From the NCBI GenBank assembly GCA_964357385.1, contig CAYHKW010000049.1, positions 1 through 8,052 of the forward strand: a DNA stretch of 8,052 nt, in the 5' to 3' direction. The position numbers and the translations under genes are program-made. The notes beneath the pieces are model-generated. The model was not told the DNA's origin and made no database searches. It saw only the letters and a program-made list of their open reading frames with translations. Below are positions 1-5,258 of the stretch, piece after piece (the first letter of the stretch is position 1; each line of letters opens with the position of its first letter). Origin of the DNA: JAHFJA01 sp964357385 (GTDB lineage Bacteria > Patescibacteriota > Patescibacteriia > JACQRZ01).

Positions 1-222
1 TCCGATCTCATGAAATGGGAAGTAAAAGATAGAATTGTGAAAGCTTGTGTTAATCTTTCGTCTCGTCAGCAAAATGTTGTTGAGATGAGAGCTATAGATG
101 GAAAGAGCTTTCCAGAAATTGGAAGTGAGCTTGGTATTACGAAAGAAAGAGCTAGTCATTTATACCAACAAGGAAGATTAAAATTGCTTTCATCCCTGAG
201 AGATTTAAGAGATGTTATCTAA
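1..222 (+). CDS. C-terminal part of a sigma-70 region 4-like protein (5' partial)
   Basis: The frame is open from base 1, so the gene probably begins upstream of the window. The first ATG (position 10) has no visible Shine-Dalgarno sequence in the nine bases before it. The visible 70 residues after that Met contain a helix-turn-helix of the sigma-70 region 4 type. An 'LSSRQQNVVEMR' helix is followed by 'GKSFPEIGSELGITKERA' and then 'LYQQGRLKL', which matches the family pattern of 'L..RE..V..LR', 'tleEIG..lgvtreRvrqie..AL.KL'. In sigma factors this domain binds the -35 element. I cannot tell whether this is a full sigma factor, an ECF-like factor or a smaller regulator, because regions 1-3 are not in view. 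The stop codon overlaps the Shine-Dalgarno sequence of the next gene, so the two are probably co-transcribed. Confidence 0.72.
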   Translation, partial: SDLMKWEVKDRIVKACVNLSSRQQNVVEMRAIDGKSFPEIGSELGITKERASHLYQQGRLKLLSSLRDLRDVI

Positions 223-227
223 GGAGG
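221..227 (+). promoter_or_regulatory. Ribosome binding site AAGGAGG for the 113-aa gene
   Basis: A perfect AAGGAGG sits 7 nt before the ATG at 235 and shares two bases with the TAA stop of the upstream sigma-like gene. This fixes the start of the next gene and implies coupled translation. Confidence 0.85.
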
Positions 228-234
228 TTTTTAT

Positions 235-576
235 ATGGAGACGGATATTGACGTTGAGGAACAGAAAAGAGCAGAGCATTTTATAAAAATGTCTTTTCTC
301 CCGAATCTTCCGATGCGTACAAATATGAGGAGATTCTTCATTAGTTTGAAGAATCCTGAGATGAAAGAAGAGGCGGAACATTTTGTTTCTTATTATGAAA
401 AACAAAATAAGGAACGGGGAATCGCTAGTATGGTGTTTCGCACGTATTTCGGACTTGAAACGAAAGAAAATTTTCATGCATGGTATGACAATTTGATAGT
501 CTCAAAAAGACAGCAATATTTGTTCCCCTACATGATCAAGATGGTTACATTTCTCATTTCGTTAGTACATAAATAA
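235..576 (+). CDS. Hypothetical protein, 113 aa, in operon with the sigma-like gene
   Basis: I do not recognise this protein. The start is well supported by the AAGGAGG site 7 nt upstream, and the gene ends about 5 bp before a strong intrinsic terminator. The product is charged and apparently helical, with an acidic N-terminus ('METDIDVEEQKRAEHF') and a mixed-charge centre. The C-terminal stretch of about 17 residues is hydrophobic ('YLFPYMIKMVTFLISLV') and could be a short membrane-associated or packing helix. There is no signal peptide, cysteine pair or catalytic motif. It follows a region-4 DNA-binding protein by 12 nt, so it could be a partner or regulator of that factor (an anti-sigma or accessory role), but this rests on position alone. 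Confidence 0.72.
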   Translation: METDIDVEEQKRAEHFIKMSFLPNLPMRTNMRRFFISLKNPEMKEEAEHFVSYYEKQNKERGIASMVFRTYFGLETKENFHAWYDNLIVSKRQQYLFPYMIKMVTFLISLVHK

Positions 577-581
577 AAAAT

Positions 582-613
582 AAAACTCTCTACATCTGTT
601 AGAGAGTTTTTTT
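582..613 (+). terminator. Rho-independent terminator of the first operon
   Basis: A perfect 11-bp stem (582-592 with 600-610) encloses a 7-nt loop, and the T-run continues to 613. It lies immediately after the stop of the 113-aa gene and closes the sigma-like operon. Confidence 0.9.
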
Positions 614-624
614 ACTGATGGACC

Positions 625-653
625 TTGACAAAGCATACTATATGAGCTATATT
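625..653 (+). promoter_or_regulatory. Sigma-70-type promoter for the 97-aa gene
   Basis: A perfect -35 TTGACA (625-630), a 17-bp spacer and a -10 TATATT (648-653; 5 of 6 consensus) lie between the preceding terminator and the gene at 700. The predicted transcription start is near 660, giving a leader of about 40 nt. That leader contains a small CGAG/CTCG hairpin at 674-686 just before the ribosome binding site. Confidence 0.8.
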
Positions 654-699
654 CTTTTTGATATATTTTTTGACGAGCGAAACTCGGAAATGAGGAAAA

Positions 700-993
700 A
701 TGGATAGATTCATTCAACGATTTACCAATGTCGAAAGTCAAATAACACAAGATTTGGCCATTCGGAAAACAGGCGAGGCTCCGATGGAGGCAACAAGAAA
801 AAGTTTGTTTGGAAAGGAGTCAATTGAAGGTACCCATTATCAGTATAGAGAGGTACTTAAAGAATTTAGTTATTTGAGAGGGGATGATAAGATTATTGCA
901 GAAGAAAAATTAGGTAATCTTAGAAAAGAATATAAAGAATATATTCATATACTGGAATTAGATCCCGAATTGGGCAAAGTAGATTATATGTAG
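700..993 (+). CDS. Hypothetical protein, 97 aa, monocistronic
   Basis: I do not recognise this protein. It has its own consensus-like promoter upstream and an intrinsic terminator downstream, so it is a stand-alone transcription unit and very probably a real gene. A GAGG element at 692-695 lies 4 nt before the ATG, a rather short spacing. The product is soluble, with no membrane segment or cysteine. Its second half is strongly helical and charged, from about residue 45 ('THYQYREVLKEFSYLRG') to 'EEKLGNLRKEYKEYIHIL' near residue 85, which suggests a helical hairpin or short coiled coil. No enzymatic motif is visible. It could be a small adaptor, regulator or antitoxin-like protein, but nothing in the sequence chooses between these. 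Confidence 0.7.
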   Translation: MDRFIQRFTNVESQITQDLAIRKTGEAPMEATRKSLFGKESIEGTHYQYREVLKEFSYLRGDDKIIAEEKLGNLRKEYKEYIHILELDPELGKVDYM

Positions 994-1034
994 TACATAG
1001 TGACAGATTAATAGACAGTATAAAGTCTGAACCA

Positions 1035-1068
1035 AACAGATCATCAATAGGATGGTCTGTTATTTTTT
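1035..1068 (+). terminator. Rho-independent terminator after the 97-aa gene
   Basis: An 11-bp stem (1035-1045 with 1051-1061, one G-T wobble) encloses a 5-nt loop, followed by a T-run at 1063-1068. It is placed about 40 bp after the stop codon. Confidence 0.85.
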
Positions 1069-1173
1069 ATAGCGAGTCCAAGGTAGGGTAAACTATCTCA
1101 GAATCATCAAACAAGTTCTAACATCCTTCACGATGCCGAGCTTCTGGAATGAGTTTCGAACTCGTCCCAAGAG

Positions 1174-1212
1174 AAAAGCACCTTTAGTTGGTGGTAAGGG
1201 TATTGCTTTTTT
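1174..1212 (+). terminator. Terminator-like hairpin with no obvious gene upstream
   Basis: AAAAGCA (1174-1180) pairs with TGCTTTT (1204-1210). An inner CCTT/AAGG helix (1181-1184 with 1196-1199) and a 4-nt bulge complete the structure, and a T6 run ends at 1212. The preceding gene already has its own terminator at 1035-1068. This hairpin could be a backup terminator, the 3' end of a small RNA, or insulation of the following promoter. Confidence 0.45.
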
Positions 1213-1227
1213 CTAGAAAAGAAGCTA

Positions 1228-1255
1228 TAGTCAATTTCTTTAACCTGACTAAAAT
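1228..1255 (+). promoter_or_regulatory. Promoter immediately before the zinc-ribbon gene (leaderless type)
   Basis: A -10 TAAAAT (1250-1255; 5 of 6) has a weak -35 TAGTCA (1228-1233; 4 of 6) at 16-bp spacing. The expected transcription start is 1262-1263, on or next to the ATG at 1263. No Shine-Dalgarno sequence is present, so the mRNA would be leaderless. Confidence 0.5.
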
Positions 1256-1262
1256 AATACAT

Positions 1263-1619
1263 ATGCCGAAAAAGACGATGAGAAGTGAAAGACCAGATTC
1301 ACGAAGAGATAAGCAAAAACCTTCTGGAACAAAATCATGGGGTCGAGAATTTGGTGGCAATGATGGAGAAAAAAAGGAAATGCACAAAGCAACGTGCGGT
1401 GATTGCAATGATATCTGTGAAGTTCCTTTTAAGCCAAATGGAAAAAAGAAAGTATTGTGTCGCGATTGTTTCAAAAGAAGTGATACTTCGCAAAAGACCC
1501 GTTCCCCCTATAAATCGGAACTCAACTATTCAGGCAAAGGATCAGGTAATTATGATGACAAGTTTACTGCGCTCAATGCTAAACTCGATGTTATTATACA
1601 GTTACTCAGAAAGATGTAA
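1263..1619 (+). CDS. CxxC-x17-CxxC zinc-ribbon protein, 118 aa
   Basis: The product carries one treble-clef/zinc-ribbon-like module, C45-G-D-C48 then 17 residues then C66-R-D-C69, with the hallmark 'CEVPFKP' in the spacer. This is the arrangement of the 'CxxC-x17-CxxC' domain (TIGR04272), known from many Patescibacteria and archaea and probably a zinc-binding nucleic-acid or protein interaction module of unknown role. The N-terminal 40 residues are basic and low-complexity. The last 15 ('LNAKLDVIIQLLRKM') form a short amphipathic helix, a tail I recall as usual for these proteins. I chose ATG 1263 because a -10 box ends 7 nt before it. The same frame is open back to a TTG at 1188, but that extension crosses a terminator-like hairpin and the promoter. 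Confidence 0.82.
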   Translation: MPKKTMRSERPDSRRDKQKPSGTKSWGREFGGNDGEKKEMHKATCGDCNDICEVPFKPNGKKKVLCRDCFKRSDTSQKTRSPYKSELNYSGKGSGNYDDKFTALNAKLDVIIQLLRKM

Positions 1620-1672
1620 TCGTATTGTTTATATCACATACGTTCGAAACTCGTCCGATCCTGCAATAAAAA

Positions 1673-1695
1673 ATAGAGTGGTTTGGCCACTCTAT
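1673..1695 (-). terminator. Terminator of the exported metalloprotease-like gene
   Basis: ATAGAGTGG (1673-1681) and CCACTCTAT (1687-1695) form a perfect 9-bp stem with a 5-nt loop. Read on the minus strand, the stem is followed by a T-rich run (complement of 1665-1672). It lies 5 bp beyond the stop codon of the minus-strand gene. On the plus strand the T-run is poor, so it is at best a weak terminator for the zinc-ribbon gene. Confidence 0.8.
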
Positions 1696-1699
1696 CCTC

Positions 1700-2419
1700 T
1701 TATTTATATGCTATTTTGATGAGTTTTTTGACCCCTTTTCTTCCTTCCTTGTTGTAGGCATCAAGGACATTTTCCCAGAATCTGAATTTTGTTTTTTGGT
1801 TTTCAAGTCGTCCGATCTTTAGTGCGGGTTTTATATGGTGTTCAACACCGTAAACCCAGGCATCCGTTTCATCATCGAGGGGAGACGCTTTAGGTATCCG
1901 TCCTACATGATGTTTAAGATGATAGTTCTCGTGCAGGATTACTTGAGCAATGAAATCTCGTAGAATGTTTCTATCGCATTCGTGCTCGACCCAAAAATGT
2001 AATGTTTCACTTGCCGTAATTACTACCGCTTTCTCATTCTTTCCTTGCTCGTTTTTTCTGAGTGTTGCCATGAATGGTGGTATGCTGAAAAGTGGATGGT
2101 GCCGTACATCTACCACTACTGGCACAGTCATTGTATCAAGCAGTGCAATAAACTCCTTCATTTCACTTCTCATTTCTTCAATTGGGTATTCTGCTGCAAT
2201 GTTCTTTATTTCTGCGAGAATTACTTTCTCGTAAAGTTTTTCTATAGGTATGTTTTCACATGTCGTATAGTATACTGCGTTTGTGGGTTTTGGTATTGCT
2301 ACTGAAGGTTTTGGGGTGGTATCCTTAATTTTGTTGTTTGGCTTGTCGGAAAAGCCATATACGACCCCTAAACATGCGATAGCTAACAGGCTAGTTTTTA
2401 ATGTTCTTGTAAATTTCAT
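1700..2419 (-). CDS. Exported HExxH (gluzincin-like) metalloprotease-like protein, 239 aa
   Basis: The N-terminus is a typical export signal: basic 'MKFTRTLK', a hydrophobic core 'TSLLAIACLGVVYGF', then a Pro/Lys/Thr-rich linker to about residue 47. C16 sits in a poor lipobox, so cleavage by signal peptidase I is as likely as lipidation. The core contains H163-E-N-Y-H167, a match to the zinc-protease HExxH signature on a predicted helix ('IAQVILHENYHLKHH'). E184 in 'DDETDAW', 17 residues later, is a plausible third zinc ligand as in gluzincins (HExxH plus downstream Glu). The C-terminus is strongly basic. Family and substrate are unknown; cell-wall or surface-protein processing is possible. 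GGGAG (2428-2432) lies 8 nt before the ATG. The gene stands alone, with its own promoter and terminator. Confidence 0.78.
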   Translation of the reverse strand: MKFTRTLKTSLLAIACLGVVYGFSDKPNNKIKDTTPKPSVAIPKPTNAVYYTTCENIPIEKLYEKVILAEIKNIAAEYPIEEMRSEMKEFIALLDTMTVPVVVDVRHHPLFSIPPFMATLRKNEQGKNEKAVVITASETLHFWVEHECDRNILRDFIAQVILHENYHLKHHVGRIPKASPLDDETDAWVYGVEHHIKPALKIGRLENQKTKFRFWENVLDAYNKEGRKGVKKLIKIAYK

Positions 2420-2479
2420 TGTTTTTTCTCCCTTTTTTGATTATATTTTCAAGTAACTTTTACGTCACTCTTGAGCAAT

Positions 2480-2508
2480 ACTATAGCATATTTTACCGTT
2501 TTTGTCAA
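2480..2508 (-). promoter_or_regulatory. Near-consensus promoter of the metalloprotease-like gene
   Basis: On the minus strand there is a perfect -35 TTGACA (2508-2503), a 17-bp spacer and a -10 TATAGT (2485-2480; 5 of 6). The -10 is preceded by TGC, an extended -10 element. The predicted transcription start is near 2473, giving a leader of about 54 nt. This is one of the strongest promoters in the window. Confidence 0.85.
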
Positions 2509-2589
2509 GGGCTTCATGTCGCCTGAATTCGTTCTTGGTAATCTGGCCGCCCAGCGGTTCTTTTTACCCAAACAGCCAATCAACGTTTC

Positions 2590-2618
2590 TTGTATTATCT
2601 TCTTAACTCTGTAATAAT
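2590..2618 (+). promoter_or_regulatory. Probable extended -10 promoter of the HD-domain gene
   Basis: A -10 AATAAT (2613-2618; 5 of 6) is preceded by TGT (extended -10). A weak -35 TTGTAT (2590-2595) lies 17 bp upstream. The predicted start is about 26 nt before the ATG at 2651, leaving room for the GAGAGG ribosome binding site (2640-2645). Confidence 0.5.
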
Positions 2619-2650
2619 CACCTCGTCTATTAGTACATTGAGAGGTAACA

Positions 2651-3256
2651 ATGAATGAAATTACTCCTGTGCAATTGCCTACCTACAAAGAAATCGAAAT
2701 ACTCCATAAAAAGTATGCACCTTCTCCTCGAGTGTTTGAGTTAGTATTTTCTCATTGCGTGATCGTCAGTGAGATTGCAAGCGCTCTCATGGAGTCTTGC
2801 AAAGGGAGTATAGATAAAGACTTGGTCATAGCGGGGTGCTTACTTCATGATATTGGCGTCTATAAGGTTATGGATCCAGAGGAAGGGTTGGTCGAGCCGT
2901 ATATCTGTCATGGTATCCGTGGGGCTGAAATATTACGACATGAAGGCTGTGATGAATGCCTTTGTCGTATTGCAGAACGCCATACGGGAGTGGGGCTTAC
3001 AAAACAACAAATCATTAAATCTAATCTTCCTTTGCCGCACCAAGATTTTGTTGCTGAGACACCTGAGGAGCGTCTGGTGATGTATGCTGATAAATTTCAT
3101 TCCAAAGTACCGCAGTTCAATTCGCTTTCGCTAGCTCTTACCTCTGCAAAGAAGTTTGGCTATGATAACGAGGCTCGATTTAATGCCTTGTTAGCAGAGT
3201 TTGGCGCTCCCAAACTTGATGAGTTAGCTAAAACGTATAATCAAAACATAGTTTAA
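2651..3256 (+). CDS. HDIG-type HD-domain phosphohydrolase, 201 aa (TIGR00295-like)
   Basis: The full set of HD-superfamily metal ligands is visible: H35 ('FSHCVIVSE'), H66-D67 in 'LLHDIG', H87 ('CHGIRGAEIL'), H111 ('AERHTGVGLT') and D147 ('YADKFH'). The extra histidines between HD and the last Asp suggest a two-metal site, as in YqeK-type Ap4A hydrolases. The 'RHTGVGLTKQQI...LPLP' and 'ETPEERLVMYADK' stretches resemble the uncharacterised archaeal/bacterial group TIGR00295. The family hydrolyses phosphoester bonds, often in nucleotides; the substrate here is unknown. The protein has no signal or membrane segment and is presumably cytoplasmic. The GAGAGG site 5 nt before ATG 2651 supports the start. 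The gene is monocistronic and convergent with the DDAH-like gene. Confidence 0.85.
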   Translation: MNEITPVQLPTYKEIEILHKKYAPSPRVFELVFSHCVIVSEIASALMESCKGSIDKDLVIAGCLLHDIGVYKVMDPEEGLVEPYICHGIRGAEILRHEGCDECLCRIAERHTGVGLTKQQIIKSNLPLPHQDFVAETPEERLVMYADKFHSKVPQFNSLSLALTSAKKFGYDNEARFNALLAEFGAPKLDELAKTYNQNIV

Positions 3257-3275
3257 AAAATAGTGGGCAAAAAAT

Positions 3276-3304
3276 AAAGCACCGTATTACAGGTGCTTTT
3301 TTTA
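3276..3304 (+). terminator. Bidirectional terminator between the HD gene and the DDAH-like gene
   Basis: AAAGCACC (3276-3283) and GGTGCTTT (3292-3299) form a perfect 8-bp stem with an 8-nt loop. T-runs follow on both strands (3297-3303 on plus; the complement of 3265-3278 on minus), so it can end both convergent transcripts. Confidence 0.88.
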
Positions 3305-3324
3305 TTCATTATGAATAGACGACA

Positions 3325-4190
3325 TTATTCTGTATAAGACAGGTACTTCCATAGACAGCTCATTGCACCGTCTATTTTTCTAAATTCCGAAAGATCAATT
3401 ACATGTACATCCATTCCTAATACAAGAAGCTGAGGTTCTATGTTTGCTCCTTGATGAATAAGGATTCTGTTTTCATGAGAGATCGCATTTGCTCCAAAGA
3501 ACGAATCTTCACTTTGTGAAGTAATCACAAGATGATGGTGACCTGCATTTTGAAACTGATCAGCAATCCTCTCGCTAACCATGACGAATGGTTGAATAGT
3601 AGTCCCATTACCATGATGAAATGATCCTATGCCTTTCAAATGTAATACATCATCGGGAACATCGATGCGGACCACCGGTATTCCATAGTGCGTACTGATT
3701 TTTTCAAGGCTATCAATACCATCATCATTGGTTCGAGCTGATTTCCCCGCATAAATGCATGAGTCGGCAACTATGATGTCGCCTCCCTCTAGTGTTCCTT
3801 TTTCAAGGGTAAAACATTTGAGGTGCTGTAATGTCGCAGTGGCATGCTTTTCAAAAATATTTTCTTCACCTTTTCGTGTCGGATGTGCCAGACTTGCACA
3901 AACCCATATATATATATATTCCTTTGTCTGAGGGTCGATGCCAATAAAATGGACCCCGGTATCTTCAGGAAATACATTATCAGGATGATTCGGGTCTCCG
4001 TCAATAATTGTGCATGTGATTTTGTCCTGAAATAACTTCATCTGAACTGCTATATAAAAGTTCTGATGTTGCACTGCCGCTGATTCATAAATCATCTCGC
4101 CTTTGTCGACCTTACGTTGACCATTAACGGTGTTCGGTGTGGGATTAACNNNNNNNNNNCATACATACATTCTCGTAGTACTTTATCCAT
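3325..4190 (-). CDS. DDAH/arginine deiminase-superfamily amidinohydrolase (contains a scaffold gap)
   Basis: Motifs of the dimethylarginine dimethylaminohydrolase/amidinotransferase superfamily occur in order. Numbered from the ATG at 4170, they are E69-D70 in 'FPEDTG', 'TRKGEE' (98-103), E128-G-G-D131 in 'TLEGGD', 'GKSARTN' (142-148), H177 in 'VLHLKG' and C272 in 'KIDGAMSC'. C272, H177 and E128 would form the Cys-His-Glu triad that hydrolyses a guanidino group, for example (methyl)arginine to citrulline; the true substrate is unknown. The length fits the family. The better start is ATG 4190, with GGAGAG 4 nt upstream. Ten Ns at 4150-4159 interrupt the N-terminal region. The 4190 frame joins the body only if the true gap is 2 modulo 3, so the N count is probably a placeholder. 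An (AT)7 tract lies within the gene. It is divergent from the ThiF-like operon. Confidence 0.85.
3906..3919. repeat. (AT)7 dinucleotide tract inside the DDAH-like gene
   Basis: Seven uninterrupted AT units (14 bp) lie in the coding sequence and encode part of 'EYIYIW'. Gain or loss of a unit would shift the frame and remove the catalytic His and Cys. Confidence 0.9.
4150..4159. other. Scaffold gap (10 N) in the 5' region of the DDAH-like gene
   Basis: A run of exactly ten Ns, the same length as the second gap at 7055-7064, which suggests a fixed placeholder and not a measured length. Confidence 0.95.
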
Positions 4191-4236
4191 AATACTCTCC
4201 TTTTTGTAATTTTTTAATGTTCAAAACATCAAAAAG

Positions 4237-4265
4237 ATTATACACTAGATGTAAGCATCATGCAA
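4237..4265 (-). promoter_or_regulatory. Promoter of the DDAH-like gene
   Basis: On the minus strand there is a perfect -10 TATAAT (4242-4237) and a weak -35 TTGCAT (4265-4260) at 17-bp spacing. The expected start is near 4230, about 40 nt before ATG 4190. The -35 overlaps the inverted repeat at 4256-4274. Confidence 0.6.
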
Positions 4266-4274
4266 TATATGATG
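4256..4274. promoter_or_regulatory. Inverted repeat (possible operator) between the divergent promoters
   Basis: CATCAT (4256-4261) and ATGATG (4269-4274) are separated by 7 bp. The element overlaps the -35 of the DDAH-like promoter and lies 37 bp before the ThiF-like start. Its right arm overlaps TATGAT (4268-4273), a possible -10 for the plus-strand operon with no clear -35. Such a position would suit joint control of both directions, but a 6-bp repeat can arise by chance. Confidence 0.35.
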
Positions 4275-4310
4275 TGCGATTTTTGAAAATTATAAAATGG
4301 AGGAAAGCAC

Positions 4311-5258
4311 ATGCTCGAAATTGAAAAAATTTCTGATCACATGTATGTACGGAAAGGAAAGGAAGACGAGGAAGGATACCTGGAAAGTGTAAATAGACAA
4401 TACCCCATCATTACAATTGAAGATCAGGTATCTCTTATCAGAGGTAAAACTGTCTTGGTTTGTGGTGTCGGGGGTATGGGCGGTTGGATTGTAGAAGCAC
4501 TTATGCGAACCGGGGTCGGAAGGATTATACTTGCTGATAATGGATTTTTTGATAAGTCCAATGCACATCGACAACTGGGCGCACATACTGAGAATATTGG
4601 TAAGCAAAAAGCATTTGCCACTCTCGAAGTGCTATCAAAGGTGATTGAATATCCCACGCTGTTTGCAGATACACGAGGCATTCAAGAGTCAAATATGGAT
4701 GAACTCTTGGATATGGGGGTAGATCTCGTCCTTGATTTGGTGGAATTTTTTTCACCTGAAGTACGGATTCTTATCCATCTTAAAGCAGAGGAAAGAAATA
4801 TTCCGGTGCTCAATGCAAATTCAGTAGTATTTTCGACATTTGTTTTTCCTTTCTTGCAGCCGCAAGGGAAACGTATGCGTATGGAGGATATCTTACAGAT
4901 GTCCTACAGCGAAGCGAAAGAATACGCCCGACGCTTTCATGAAACAGGCGATGAAGTTGCGAAGCACGCAATTATTGACTCAGTAATGAGAGGGCTATTA
5001 CCAGTAATCCCGAATCTCTATGATGGCTGTGAAGAGGAATACTGGAAACGTTTACAGACAGAAGGAACAGTAGCAATCAATGCTCCTAATCCTATGTTTG
5101 CTGCGGGGCATTTATCAAATATGTGCCTGCTTCATGTTTTATTGAAAGGATCAAAACGGAACTACAATATCAAACCCCTGCCTGAGCCAGGATATGTTCA
5201 TTACGACACTGCGTCTCGTGTTATTACTGAATATGAAGGAAAATGGTGGGAACAATGA
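4311..5258 (+). CDS. ThiF/E1-like adenylyltransferase, 315 aa
   Basis: Residues 46-145 form the Rossmann-type adenylation core of the ThiF/MoeB/HesA family. The ATP loop is 'CGVGGMGG' (G52, G54, G55, G57), followed by the ribose-contact D76 in 'LADNGF', N84, R87 and Q88 in 'SNAHRQ' (R87 as arginine finger), 'GKQKA' (97-101) and D142 in 'LVLDLVE' for Mg-ATP. The core looks closest to the TcdA (CsdL) type, but the C-terminal half differs and is unrecognised. Only C51, C240 and C272 are present, so there is no CxxC zinc site and no clear E1 thioester cysteine. That suggests adenylation of a carboxylate without thioester transfer, as in TcdA or MccB-like enzymes. GGAGG (4299-4303) lies 7 nt before the ATG. 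It overlaps the acyltransferase-like gene by 4 bp. Confidence 0.85.
   Translation: MLEIEKISDHMYVRKGKEDEEGYLESVNRQYPIITIEDQVSLIRGKTVLVCGVGGMGGWIVEALMRTGVGRIILADNGFFDKSNAHRQLGAHTENIGKQKAFATLEVLSKVIEYPTLFADTRGIQESNMDELLDMGVDLVLDLVEFFSPEVRILIHLKAEERNIPVLNANSVVFSTFVFPFLQPQGKRMRMEDILQMSYSEAKEYARRFHETGDEVAKHAIIDSVMRGLLPVIPNLYDGCEEEYWKRLQTEGTVAINAPNPMFAAGHLSNMCLLHVLLKGSKRNYNIKPLPEPGYVHYDTASRVITEYEGKWWEQ

Larger units (their letters stand above)
1069..1262. other. 194-bp non-coding interval with an orphan terminator-like hairpin
   Basis: No convincing gene is visible on either strand. The interval holds a quasi-palindromic GAGTTTCGAACTCGTCC element (1151-1167), a terminator-like hairpin (1174-1212) and the promoter of the zinc-ribbon gene (1228-1255). 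A small RNA ending at the hairpin is possible, but I see no good promoter for one. Confidence 0.5.

Noticed and set aside
1188..1262. N-terminal extension of the zinc-ribbon gene from a TTG at 1188
   Set aside because: The extension would cross a terminator-like hairpin and the -10 box, has no ribosome binding site, and adds residues unlike the rest of the protein.
1641..1660. GTTCGAAAC resembling a tRNA T-loop
   Set aside because: The flanking bases do not form a T-stem and no acceptor, D or anticodon arms can be found around either TTCGAA site.
1285..1719. Open frame overlapping the zinc-ribbon gene on the plus strand
   Set aside because: It is a shifted-frame shadow of the zinc-ribbon gene; the overlapping frame carries the recognisable CxxC-x17-CxxC domain.
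2547..2565. Small CCGC/GCGG hairpin followed by TTCTTTTT upstream of the HD gene
   Set aside because: The stem is only 4 bp plus two G-T pairs, the T-run is interrupted, and no transcript is known to need a terminator there.
4217..4324. 35-codon basic open frame in the divergent intergenic region, considered as a precursor peptide for the ThiF-like enzyme
   Set aside because: It has no ribosome binding site, runs through the promoter and inverted repeat, and overlaps the ThiF-like start; nothing supports translation.
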